From the NCBI GenBank assembly GCA_030826265.1, contig JAPJOH010000018.1, positions 1-54,968 of the forward strand: DNA of 54,968 nt, in the 5' to 3' direction. Below are positions 1 to 10,302 of this stretch, one piece after another. Every line of letters starts with the position of its first letter. Position 1 is the first letter of the stretch. The notes under the pieces are model-generated. The model was not told the DNA's origin. It did no database searches and saw only the letters and a program-made list of their open reading frames with translations. This DNA is from Collinsella aerofaciens (GTDB lineage: Bacteria; Actinomycetota; Coriobacteriia; Coriobacteriales; Coriobacteriaceae). The position numbers and the translations under genes were made by a program.

Positions 1-117
1 GCAGACCTCACCGACTCGTTCTACTTCATCGAGGCCGGCACGCTCGTGGAAAAGACCGAGTCGTCCTCGCAGACGCTCAAGCAGGAATACCTCGATACAT
101 ACGAGCGAGGTGAATGA
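1..117 (+). CDS. C-terminal fragment, probably an ABC transporter ATP-binding subunit
   Basis: Frame 1 is open from the window edge to a TGA at 115-117, giving the last 38 residues of a protein whose start lies outside the window. The fragment (LTDSFYFIEAGTLVEK, then a polar tail) resembles the end of an ABC ATPase, where a strand of the form 'D..y.ie.G.iv' follows the H-loop. No catalytic motif is visible, so the family call is inference only. The stop overlaps the ribosome-binding region of the next gene (AGGTGA at 109-114), so the two are almost certainly co-transcribed. Confidence 0.4.
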   Translation, partial: ADLTDSFYFIEAGTLVEKTESSSQTLKQEYLDTYERGE

Positions 118-118
118 C

Positions 119-463
119 ATGAAACTATTTGAACAGCTGAAGTCCAATGCGTCGCGCATGGCTGTCTACGCCATCCTCGTGGCAACGGCTTTATGCGGAA
201 TCGCGGCACCCGTCTATGCGCTCAACGGGGAGAAAGGCGATGTCGAACCCGCGTACATGGCTTCGACGGTTAAGGACCGGTACAAAGCCTTCTCTGGAGA
301 CACGTTTTACGTAGCAGAGTACGACACGACCTACCGTCAGCTTCGCTACAACAAGGGCTACGACTATCTAGGCGCAGAGGCAATCAGCTATACGTCGGGT
401 TGGTACGGCTCAAACTATGGACACATAACCCAGTTCAAGTGTAACTACCGTGTGTACAACTAA
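119..463 (+). CDS. small exported tyrosine-rich peptide of unknown function
   Basis: 114 residues from the ATG at 119, which has AGGTGA 5-10 bases upstream; an in-frame GTG at 110 is less likely because it sits inside that site. Residues 1-34 look like a Sec signal peptide: charged start, hydrophobic stretch (AVYAILVATALCGIAA), and a probable cut after VYA-34. The predicted mature part is about 80 residues with 13 tyrosines, one cysteine near the end and no evident domain. It follows a probable ABC ATPase gene without a gap and is closed by a strong terminator. A secreted peptide next to an ABC subunit recalls bacteriocin or peptide-signal loci, but I do not recognise the family. Confidence 0.7.
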   Translation: MKLFEQLKSNASRMAVYAILVATALCGIAAPVYALNGEKGDVEPAYMASTVKDRYKAFSGDTFYVAEYDTTYRQLRYNKGYDYLGAEAISYTSGWYGSNYGHITQFKCNYRVYN

Positions 464-478
464 AGCAACCGGCCGGGA

Positions 479-513
479 CGAGGGGTGACGCAAAAGCGTC
501 GCCCCTCGTTTTT
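479..513 (+). terminator. intrinsic terminator after the exported peptide gene
   Basis: A 13-bp stem (CGAGGGGTGACGC / GCGTCGCCCCTCG, one G-T pair) closes an AAAA loop and is followed by five T. It lies 16 bases after the stop of the exported peptide gene. Confidence 0.9.
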
Positions 514-604
514 AACCATGTCAACTGAACCTAGTTCAGTTTGGTTGATTTCCGATCTCAGCCGAACACATTGAGCGGAAAGGCCGTTCCCGCAGTCAGT
601 CGAA

Positions 605-644
605 CGTCCCCGGGGCCCTTCTCAGGCCCCGGGGACGGCATTTT
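605..644. repeat. GC-rich palindrome, role unclear
   Basis: CGTCCCCGGGGCC and GGCCCCGGGGACG form a perfect 13-bp inverted repeat around a 7-base loop, followed by GCATTTT. It sits alone in the 464-830 gap, upstream of the rpmE promoter. It could be a second terminator or a structured RNA; the short T-run makes the terminator reading weak. Nothing else gene-like is visible in this gap. Confidence 0.5.
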
Positions 645-717
645 CCCAGTTGAAGGAACGGTGGAGATGTGTTTCGATGGGTCAGATTCGTGTCGTTCCG
701 AAAAGACCGTGAACCTT

Positions 718-746
718 TTGTGGGACACGCGGCGCCGTGGTACCAT
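718..746 (+). promoter_or_regulatory. possible rpmE promoter
   Basis: TTGTGG (718-723) and TACCAT (741-746) are separated by 17 bp, about 85 bases upstream of the L31 start. The match to sigma-70 consensus is moderate. Confidence 0.35.
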
Positions 747-830
747 AGCCGAGTTTGTTGTCTTGGTCGGAAACCAAGACGCCTTATGCGCTGATCGGTA
801 ACCAGCGCCTGACCAATAAGGAGTCCTACC

Positions 831-1244
831 ATGAAGCAGGGTATCCATCCCCAGTATGTCGAGTGCACGGTGACGTGCTCCTGCGGCAACACCTTCAAGA
901 CGCACGCTACCGTGTCCGAGATGAAGGTCGAGCTTTGCAACGAGTGCCACCCGTTCTACACCGGCCAGCAGAAGTTCGTCGACACCGGTGGACGCGTCCA
1001 GCGCTTCGCCGACAAGTTCGGTGGCGCCGCTGCCGCCCAGCTCAAGAAGGCTGAGGAGGCCAAGGCTGCCAAGGCCGCCAAGGCTGCTGAGGCCGAGGCC
1101 GCTCGCAAGGCCGCCGCTGAAGCTAAGGCTGCCGAGAAGGCTAAGCGTGCCGCTAAGTTCGCCGAGGAGGCTGCCAAGCAGGCCGCCGAGGCTCCCGTCG
1201 AGGAGGCCGCTGCCGAGGCTGAGACCACCGAGGCTGCTGAGTAA
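831..1244 (+). CDS. rpmE: 50S ribosomal protein L31 (bL31) with long Ala/Lys/Glu tail
   Basis: 137 residues. Residues 1-70 are a typical zinc-binding L31 (MKQGIHPQY start; C16, C18, C36 and C39 as metal ligands; FYTGQQKFVDTGGRV). The family is usually 66-90 residues long. Here residues 71-137 form an extension made almost only of Ala, Lys and Glu in heptad-like order, which would fold as a charged helix or coiled coil. AAGGAG lies about 8 bases before the ATG. The gene stands alone between its own putative promoter and a terminator at 1279-1318. As a zinc form, it may be replaced by a zinc-free paralogue elsewhere in the genome, which cannot be seen here. Confidence 0.95.
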   Translation: MKQGIHPQYVECTVTCSCGNTFKTHATVSEMKVELCNECHPFYTGQQKFVDTGGRVQRFADKFGGAAAAQLKKAEEAKAAKAAKAAEAEAARKAAAEAKAAEKAKRAAKFAEEAAKQAAEAPVEEAAAEAETTEAAE

Positions 1245-1278
1245 ATAGCTCGCCGCGGAATCGCTCGCATTCATGGCA

Positions 1279-1318
1279 TAAGGGCCGTGCATCCGTTTGG
1301 GTGCGCGGCCCTTTTCCT
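1279..1318 (+). terminator. intrinsic terminator of rpmE
   Basis: AAGGGCCGTGC pairs with the matching GTGCGCGGCCCTT arm around a short loop; T-rich sequence follows. Confidence 0.8.
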
Positions 1319-1320
1319 TT

Positions 1321-1390
1321 ATTGGTGCAAACGAACCTGTCTCCATGGCACCAGATTGGTACGAAGGGGACGGATTGGTTTGCGCCAAAT
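1321..1390. repeat. intergenic inverted repeat of the GGTGCAAA/CCTGTCCC family
   Basis: The arms ATTGGTGCAAACGAACCTGT and its imperfect complement (GGGGACGGATT, then GGTTTGCGCCAAAT) face each other. A second piece at 1432-1456 shares 18 identical bases (GTCCCTTTTTGGCAGGTT) with 13608-13625. Related elements occur at 37007-37088, 47191-47219 and 48075-48110. The rest of the 1245-1584 gap holds only the secA leader. Confidence 0.6.
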
Positions 1391-1584
1391 GGCAGAGAGA
1401 CAGCGTTTTCCCAGATAAAAGCTGACAAATTAAACCAGTCCCTTTTTGGCAGGTTGGTCGTAGTTATTACGTGGCGGTCGAGGTCGACCGTATAGGCCGC
1501 GCCTTGTTTGGCTAAAGTACAATCATCTGTGTTTAACTCGCCCGCAGCTGCACGGCGTGGGCGATGGCCAAAAAGGAAAACCAC

Positions 1585-4391
<2,807 letters not shown>

Positions 4392-4392
<1 letters not shown>

Positions 4393-5540
4393 TGGCTGAG
4401 GCTTTAGAGGTAACGCTCGCCGAGCTGGACGCGTTCGCGGACCGGCTCGGCGAGGTCGAGTCGTATCTCCACCTGGACGAAAAGCGCACGCGCGTGACCG
4501 AGCTCGAGGCCAAAAGTGTTGCCCCTGGCTTTTGGGATGACGCCGACGCCGCCCGTGCCACCATGGAGGAGATAGCGCGTACCAAGGAAGATATCGCTGC
4601 CGTGGACACCGCGCGCGGCGAGCTTTCCGATGCCCGCGCCGCGCTGGAGCTTGCCGAGGAGATGGGGGATGACCCCGACGCCGTCGCCCTTCGCGAGGAG
4701 GCTACAGCCACGGCTGAGCGCCTGGCCCGTGCCATCGATGAGCTTGAGCTTTCGAGCTGGTTTACCGGTGAGTTCGATCACGGCGATGCCATTGTGACCA
4801 TCAAGCCCGGACAGGGTGGTCTGGAGGCCCAGGACTGGACCTTCATGCTCTTTAAGATGTACATGAAGTACTGCCAGCGTCGCGGCTGGAAGGTCACCAT
4901 CAACGACTGTCCCGCAGCCGAGGTTATCGGCATCGACCGCGCGACCTTTACCGTCGAGGGCAAGGACGCATTTGGCATGCTGCGCGCCGAGGCCGGCGTC
5001 CACCGCTTGGTGCGCATCAGCCCCACCGACGACAAGAAGCGCCGCCAGACCACGTTTGCCGGCGTCGAGGTCATCCCCGTGCTACCCGATGATATCGACA
5101 TCGAAATCAGTCCCGACGACATCCGCGTGGACGTGTACCACGCGAGCGGCCCGGGCGGTCAGGGCGTCAACACCACTGACTCCGCCGTGCGCGTGACGCA
5201 TTTTCCCAGCGGCATTGTGGTCACCTGCCAAAACGAGCGCAGCCAGATCCAGAACAAGGCCGCGTGCATGCAGATCCTCAAGGCTCGCCTGTACGAGATT
5301 GAGCTCGAGAAGCGTGCCGAGGCGCTCGATGAGATTCGCGGACCCAAGACCACGATTGGTTTTGGCAACCAGATTCGCAGCTACGTGCTCTACCCGTACC
5401 AGATGGTCAAGGACCTACGCACGGGCGTGGAGACCAGCAATGTCGAGGCCGTTCTTGACGATGGTGACCTGGACCCGTTTGTTATTGGCTACCATCGCTG
5501 GGCCACCGGCAACGCCGATGCAGAAGGCTCGGAGGTCTAA
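4392..5540 (+). CDS. prfB: peptide chain release factor 2, no frameshift site, SPT in place of SPF
   Basis: 382 residues. The GGQ that triggers peptidyl-tRNA hydrolysis is at 255-257 (SGPGGQGVN), followed by typical RF2 blocks (CQNERSQIQNK, QIRSYVLYPYQMVKDLRTGVETSN). RF1 is excluded because the PxT anticodon block is absent and the region aligns with RF2. At the position of the RF2 tripeptide anticodon SPF, this protein reads S210-P211-T212 (VRISPTDDKKRRQTTF). The gene is one open frame from 4392, so the usual CUU-UGA +1 programmed frameshift is missing. TGA is used as a stop in this window (for example 115-117, 15991-15993 and 54899-54901), so a working RF2 is needed. It overlaps secA by one base. 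Confidence 0.95.
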
Positions 5541-5601
5541 AACATCGGGTGGCTTCAAGTTGATGCCAAGCCCAACGGTTGGACGGGTTTGTATCCAGAA
5601 T

Positions 5602-5628
5602 AAACCCTGCGCAGGGGTGGTTTTTGTT
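5602..5628 (+). terminator. possible first terminator of prfB
   Basis: CCCTGCGCAGGG is a compact palindrome flanked by AAA and GGTTTTTG, about 60 bases past the prfB stop. Confidence 0.5.
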
Positions 5629-5665
5629 CGGCGAATCGGTAGAATCGAATACAAGAAGAAGTTCG

Positions 5666-5693
5666 AAGCGCATCCGATGGGGTGCGCTTTTTT
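5666..5693 (+). terminator. terminator hairpin directly before the yitT ribosome-binding site
   Basis: AGCGCATCC and GGGGTGCGCT pair around GAT and run into six T. The hairpin ends only a few bases before GAGGGAGG and the next ATG. It either ends the secA-prfB transcript or acts as an attenuator for the following gene. Confidence 0.7.
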
Positions 5694-5705
5694 GAGGGAG
5701 GCAGC

Positions 5706-6596
5706 ATGGCATATCGTCTGGACATCAAGCGCATTCTTTCGATGAACTTCTTTCACGATCTGCCCCAGATCATGTTGGGGTGCGCTCTGGCCGCTATTGC
5801 GACCGACCTGTTTTTGATTCCCAACGGCCTTGCTGCCGGTGGCGTTACGGGCCTTGCCACCATTATCCAGGCGGTCGGCGCGACGCGAGGCGTGTCGCTT
5901 CCCGTCGGTATCCAGACCATCGTGATGAATGCCTTGCTGTTGTTGGTCGTTATGCGCGAGGGCGGCATGTTCTACGTGGTGCAGACCGCGACGGGCTTTG
6001 TGCTGCTGGGCTTCTTTACTGATCTGTTCGCCCCGTTTGTAGCACCTCTGGCGGATGCGGACCTGATGCTCCCTGCCATGTGGGGCGGCATTATTACGGG
6101 CATCGGTTACGGCATGGTGTTGCGCGCCGGCGCCAACACCGGCGGCTCGGACACGATTGGCCAAATCATCTCGCGTAATACCTCACTGCCCGTGGGCTCG
6201 ACCGTCATGGCGATCGATGTTGCCGTATGCGCGCTGTCGGCTCCGGTCTTTTCAATCGAAAACGCGCTATATGCAGGCCTTTCGATGGTCATTAGCGGCT
6301 ACGTGATCGATGCCGTGGTCGATGGTGGCAACAAACGCCGTATGGTACTCATCATCTCGGACAAGTTCCCTGATATCGCTGCCGATATCATGTATGGCCT
6401 GGGTCGTGGTTGTACCAAGTTTAAGGCGACTGGCATGTATTCGGGTGCCGAGAAGCCAGTGATTATGGTCATCGTGAGCCGTCGAGAGCTCAATACCCTC
6501 AAGACGATCGTGCGCGAGCGCGATCCTCATGCCATCGTGACGGTTGCCGACGTTACGGAAGCCTTCGGCGAGGGATTCAAGGACATTAGCGTGTAG
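5706..6596 (+). CDS. YitT family membrane protein with C-terminal DUF2179-type domain
   Basis: 296 residues. Residues 15-200 hold about five or six membrane segments with small-residue-rich turns (NGLAAGGVTGLA, GANTGGSDTIGQII) characteristic of the YitT/YqfU family. Residues 205-290 form the cytoplasmic domain (GRGCTKFKATGMYSG, ending in a predicted small fold with SRRELNTLKTIV). The ATG at 5706 follows GAGGGAGG by 5 bases. The molecular function of the family is not established; it is often listed as a putative transporter. The terminator hairpin immediately upstream separates it from prfB. Confidence 0.85.
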   Translation: MAYRLDIKRILSMNFFHDLPQIMLGCALAAIATDLFLIPNGLAAGGVTGLATIIQAVGATRGVSLPVGIQTIVMNALLLLVVMREGGMFYVVQTATGFVLLGFFTDLFAPFVAPLADADLMLPAMWGGIITGIGYGMVLRAGANTGGSDTIGQIISRNTSLPVGSTVMAIDVAVCALSAPVFSIENALYAGLSMVISGYVIDAVVDGGNKRRMVLIISDKFPDIAADIMYGLGRGCTKFKATGMYSGAEKPVIMVIVSRRELNTLKTIVRERDPHAIVTVADVTEAFGEGFKDISV

Positions 6597-6803
6597 GGTC
6601 GATCGCGTTCCATCCAAAAGACGTTCACATTGATAAACCGTTTCATCAGCGGTTCTGCCTGCTAAATTGTTCAAATAATGATAAAAACTCTGGTAAAGCC
6701 ATCAGTTTCCAGCATAATGAATGACGTACGTGCATTGCGGCTGTGTTGGGATTACCTTCGGTGCCGTGCGCATTTTGTCTAATGAGGATGAAAGGAAGGC
6801 ACA

Positions 6804-7634
6804 ATGAGCGACGAAGAGCTCAAAAAGGTTGCCAACGAGGTAAGGAAGGGCATCGTCACCGGCGTGCACGCTGCCAAGTCCGGCCATCCGGGCGGTTCGC
6901 TCGGCGCTGCCGACATCATGACCTATCTGTACTTTGAGGAAATGAACGTCGACCCGGCCGATCCCCGCAAGGCCGATCGCGACCGTTTTGTGCTCTCCAA
7001 GGGCCATTGCGCTCCGGGCCTGTACGCCGTGCTCGCCGAGCGTGGGTTCTTCCCCAAGGAGGATCTCGAGACGCTGCGCCATATCGGCAGCCACCTGCAA
7101 GGTCATCCCAACATGAACGACACCCCGGGCGTCGATATGTCCACCGGCTCGCTCGGCCAGGGCATCTCCGCCGCCGTGGGCATGGCGGTTGCCGCCAAGC
7201 ACTGGGGCGATACTTACCGCACGTACGCCCTGCTGGGTGATGGCGAGAGCGAGGAGGGCCAGGTCTGGGAGGCAGCCATGTTTGCCGGCAACCAGCAGCT
7301 CGATAACCTCTGCGTGATCGTCGACCACAACGGCCTGCAGATCGACGGCCCCGTCGAGGAGGTCAACGACCCCATGCCGCTCGCCGACAAGTTCCGCGCC
7401 TTTAAGTTCCACGTGGTGGAGCTTGCCGACGGCAACGATTTCGATCAGATCCGCGCCGCCTTTGCCGAGGCCCGCGCCACCAAGGGTCAGCCGACCGCCA
7501 TCATCGCCGAGACCATGAAGGGCAAGGGCGTTTCCTTTATGGAGAACCAGGTTGGTTGGCACGGCAAGGCCCCCAACGATGAACAGTTTGAGCAGGCCAT
7601 GGCAGAGCTCACGGCCGCCGGAGAGGAGCTCTAG
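6804..7634 (+). CDS. transketolase, N-terminal (TPP-binding) subunit
   Basis: 276 residues, the first half of a split transketolase of the pentose phosphate pathway. Conserved parts are SGHPGGSLG around H28, SKGHCAPGLY, H101 in the LQGHPN stretch, and the thiamine diphosphate/metal motif GDG at 145-147 followed by N-containing VDHNGLQ. GAAAGGAAGG precedes the ATG. The stop is one base before the ATG of the second subunit, so the two are made together and must assemble. The 207-base gap upstream (6597-6803) probably holds the promoter, but no convincing -35/-10 pair stood out. Confidence 0.95.
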   Translation: MSDEELKKVANEVRKGIVTGVHAAKSGHPGGSLGAADIMTYLYFEEMNVDPADPRKADRDRFVLSKGHCAPGLYAVLAERGFFPKEDLETLRHIGSHLQGHPNMNDTPGVDMSTGSLGQGISAAVGMAVAAKHWGDTYRTYALLGDGESEEGQVWEAAMFAGNQQLDNLCVIVDHNGLQIDGPVEEVNDPMPLADKFRAFKFHVVELADGNDFDQIRAAFAEARATKGQPTAIIAETMKGKGVSFMENQVGWHGKAPNDEQFEQAMAELTAAGEEL

Positions 7635-7635
7635 G

Positions 7636-8577
7636 ATGGCAGACGTCAAAAAAATCGCCACGCGCGTAAGCTACGGCGAGGCCCTCGTCGAGCTCGCCAA
7701 CGAGCACGATGACTTTGTGGTCCTCGACGCCGACCTGGCCGCCGCCACGCAGACCGGCAAGTTCAAGGCCGCCTGCCCCGATCGTTTCTTCGATGTGGGC
7801 ATTGCCGAGAGCAACCTGATGGGCGTCGCCGCCGGTATCGCGACCACCGGCCGCGTTGCCTTCGCGAGCACCTTTGCCATGTTCGCTGCCGGTCGCGCCT
7901 TTGAGCAGGTCCGCAACTCCATCGGCTACCCGCACCTCAACGTTAAGATCGGTGCCACGCATGCCGGTATCTCGGTGGGCGAGGATGGCGCCACGCACCA
8001 GTGCTGCGAGGATATCGCCCTCATGCGCGTCATCCCCGGCATGACCGTGATTGTTCCCGCCGACGACGCGGAGGCCCGCGCCGTGACGCGCGCCGCCTAC
8101 GAGTGCGACGGTCCGGTGTACATGCGCTTCGCCCGTTTGGCCTCGCCGGTTATCAACGACCCCGAGACCTACAAGTTCGAGTTGGGTAAGGGCATTGTCA
8201 TGCGCGAGGGCGCCGATGTGACCATCATCGCCTGCGGCCTGATGGTCGGCGAGGCTCTCGAGGCCGCCGAGCAGCTCGCTGCCGAGGGCATCGACGCCGA
8301 GGTCATCAACATGCACACCATCAAGCCCATCGATGCCGACCTGATCGTCAAGAGCGCCACCAAGACCGGCCACGTCGTGACCGTCGAGGAGCATTCTGTA
8401 ATCGGTGGCCTGGGCAGCGCCGTTGCCGACGTCCTGTGCGAGCAGTGCCCGACGCCGCTCAAGAAGATCGGCGTCAACGACACCTTCGGCGAGTCCGGCC
8501 CGGGTGCCGAGCTTCTGCACAAGTACGGTCTGGACGCCGCCAACATCGTGGCGACCACCAAGGAGTTCTTGGCATAA
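7636..8577 (+). CDS. transketolase, C-terminal (pyrimidine-binding) subunit
   Basis: 313 residues, the partner of the preceding gene. E58 in FDVGIAESN matches the glutamate that activates the thiamine aminopyrimidine. H residues in GATHAGISVGEDGATHQ line the substrate site, and residues 190-313 form the transketolase C-terminal fold. The ATG at 7636 sits one base after the upstream stop, with GGAGAGGAG just upstream inside the first gene. Longer upstream frames lack a ribosome-binding site. The 1-deoxyxylulose-5-phosphate synthase family is related, but the split layout and motifs fit transketolase. Confidence 0.95.
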   Translation: MADVKKIATRVSYGEALVELANEHDDFVVLDADLAAATQTGKFKAACPDRFFDVGIAESNLMGVAAGIATTGRVAFASTFAMFAAGRAFEQVRNSIGYPHLNVKIGATHAGISVGEDGATHQCCEDIALMRVIPGMTVIVPADDAEARAVTRAAYECDGPVYMRFARLASPVINDPETYKFELGKGIVMREGADVTIIACGLMVGEALEAAEQLAAEGIDAEVINMHTIKPIDADLIVKSATKTGHVVTVEEHSVIGGLGSAVADVLCEQCPTPLKKIGVNDTFGESGPGAELLHKYGLDAANIVATTKEFLA

Positions 8578-8625
8578 GGCAAGGCGGATCTCAAGGACTG
8601 CTTCGCCAGAACTATGGAAACCCGG

Positions 8626-8657
8626 CAGGGGCGCTCTCTTGGAGAGCGCCCCTGTTT
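8626..8657 (+). terminator. intrinsic terminator of the transketolase pair
   Basis: CAGGGGCGCTCTC and GAGAGCGCCCCTG form a perfect stem around TTG, followed by TTT. Confidence 0.85.
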
Positions 8658-8658
8658 C

Positions 8659-8725
8659 AGTTGCGGTGAAATAGGGACTGATTAGACCTTTTAACTGGTA
8701 AAACAGTCCCTATTTCACCGCAACT
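8659..8725. repeat. 67-bp palindromic repeat, copy 1
   Basis: Perfect 22-bp arms starting AGTTGCGGTGAAATAGGGAC and their complement enclose a 23-base loop. Copies of exactly the same length lie at 22573-22639 and 37414-37480, each between genes. Confidence 0.85.
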
Positions 8726-8854
8726 CATGAAGACGCCCCTCAAGCACGGTCCCATCAGGAAAAAGGGCATATATCGAAAAAGCGCAATTCAGACCCTTCC
8801 AGCTTTGTATATGCAGCACCTCAAGATAAACGCAGCGACCCCTTAGTTATCGCA

Positions 8855-8977
8855 GGCCGGGCACAGGGTTACTCTCCAAATCTTTCCGCAGGACGGAGGA
8901 GCCCCTGCCGCGCGAAGCGCGCAGCGGGGGCTCCGACATGTCCGAGGACGATTTGGAGAGTAACCCTGTGCCTGGCC
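8855..8977. repeat. 123-bp near-perfect palindrome with an inner hairpin (MITE-like)
   Basis: 28-bp outer arms (starting GGCCGGGCACAGGGTTAC, ending ...CTGTGCCTGGCC) match with one mismatch. A second 15-bp stem AGCCCCTGCCGCGCG / CGCGCAGCGGGGGCT at 8899-8933 sits in the middle. Weaker pairing (CTTAG / CTAAG) extends to about 8841-8992. No protein is encoded. The 8726-8854 stretch before it shows nothing recognisable. Confidence 0.8.
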
Positions 8978-9027
8978 GACGGGATCCCTAAGCACGCCAT
9001 GCTTCTTATGTGCAGCAAAGCTAATGC

Positions 9028-9036
9028 TGCTAAAAT
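9028..9036 (+). promoter_or_regulatory. possible extended -10 promoter of ftsEX
   Basis: TGCTAAAAT is an extended -10 element (TG-N-TAAAAT) about 45 bases before the ftsE start; no clear -35 is seen. Confidence 0.4.
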
Positions 9037-9081
9037 ACAAAGCGCTCATGTAGTTTAAACGCACGACGATAAGGAGCACCA

Positions 9082-10302
9082 GTGGGTAACCACTTCCGTA
9101 CCTCCGGTGCGGGCGATGATGCCCCCAAGACGCAGGCAGGCGTCCAGGGCAGTCGTTTCGCCACTCCGGATTCAGAGGGCCAGCCTGTTGCTCAGGCCCC
9201 CGCTCAGCCGGCAGATCAGGCACAGCCGGCATCCGATCCCTTTGCCTACAATCCAACCAGCGATGTCGCGCTTTCCGGCGCGGCGGGTTTTGAGCCCGTT
9301 CAGGCCGTGACCGCTCGCGTGGAGCAGCCTCAGGCTGGCGCCGCCACGCCGCAGCCTACCATGGCCGGCATTCCCGACCCCATGGCCCCTGCGACGCCGG
9401 CTCCTCAGCCTGCGCAGTCCGGTCTCTTTGCCGCTATTCCCGACCCCACGCAGCCTGCTGCCCCGGTGGTCGAGAGCGATCAGGCCGCCGAGGTCGCAAG
9501 CCTCGATAACGCGCTCAACAACCCCGATTTTACGTCGGTGTTTGCGCCCATCGATCCGCAGGCCAGCCGCAAGAAGATGGCCAAGCAGGCCGGTGTCGAG
9601 CCCGTCATCCTTATGGAGCATGTCACCAAGATCTATCCGGCACAGCCCAACAAGCCTGCACTCGACGACATCAACATCGAGATCTATCCGGGCGAGTTCG
9701 TCTTCCTGGTCGGTCACTCCGGCTCGGGTAAGACCACGCTGCTGTCGACGCTCAACCGTGACGTCAAGCCGACGAGCGGCCGCATCCTGGTTGCCGGTCA
9801 GGACCTCATGAAGATCAAGAACCGCAAGGTTCCGTTCCTGCGCCGCCAGATTGGCGCCGTGTTCCAGGACTTTAAGCTTCTGCCGCAAAAGACCGCCTAC
9901 GAAAACGTGGCGTTTGCCCTGCAGTGCATCGGCAAGCCCAAGGGCGTCATTCGCAGCCAGGTGCCCGAGGTGCTGCGTCTGGTCGGCCTGGCCGATCAGA
10001 TGGACTCGCTGCCCGACCAGCTTTCCGGTGGCGAGCAGCAGCGCGTTGCCGTCGCCCGCGCTATGGTCAACCGTCCGCCGCTGCTGATCTGCGACGAGCC
10101 GACGGGCAACCTCGACCCGGCGATCTCGCTGGGCATCATGAAGCTGCTCGAGCGTATTAACCGCACCGGCACCACCGTGATCGTCGCCACGCACGACCGC
10201 GAGATGGTCGATAGCATGCACCGTCGCGTGATCGCCCTCGAGGGCGGCCACGTTATTCGCGACCAGGAGAGGGGAGGTTACGGCAACTATGGCACCAACT
10301 AA
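9082..10302 (+). CDS. ftsE: FtsE cell-division ABC ATPase with ~174-residue disordered N-terminal extension
   Basis: 406 residues; FtsE is normally 220-230. Residues 1-174 are rich in Pro, Ala, Gln and Asp with repeated IPDP motifs (IPDPMAP, IPDPTQP) and are probably disordered. The ABC domain spans 175-400: Walker A GHSGSGKT at 211-218, Q-loop VFQDFKLL, signature LSGGEQQR, Walker B LLICDEP, switch His in ATHDRE. With FtsX it forms the membrane complex that controls peptidoglycan hydrolases at the septum. GTG start with AAGGAG eight bases upstream. The end overlaps ftsX by 14 bp, typical of this pair. Confidence 0.93.
   Translation: MGNHFRTSGAGDDAPKTQAGVQGSRFATPDSEGQPVAQAPAQPADQAQPASDPFAYNPTSDVALSGAAGFEPVQAVTARVEQPQAGAATPQPTMAGIPDPMAPATPAPQPAQSGLFAAIPDPTQPAAPVVESDQAAEVASLDNALNNPDFTSVFAPIDPQASRKKMAKQAGVEPVILMEHVTKIYPAQPNKPALDDINIEIYPGEFVFLVGHSGSGKTTLLSTLNRDVKPTSGRILVAGQDLMKIKNRKVPFLRRQIGAVFQDFKLLPQKTAYENVAFALQCIGKPKGVIRSQVPEVLRLVGLADQMDSLPDQLSGGEQQRVAVARAMVNRPPLLICDEPTGNLDPAISLGIMKLLERINRTGTTVIVATHDREMVDSMHRRVIALEGGHVIRDQERGGYGNYGTN

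Noticed and set aside
119..463. Lactococcin 972-type bacteriocin
   Set aside because: A small secreted peptide beside an ABC gene fits the idea, but the mature sequence shows none of the motifs I associate with that family.
541..801. An 86-residue plus-strand frame before rpmE
   Set aside because: It overlaps the GC palindrome and the putative rpmE promoter, and lacks a ribosome-binding site.
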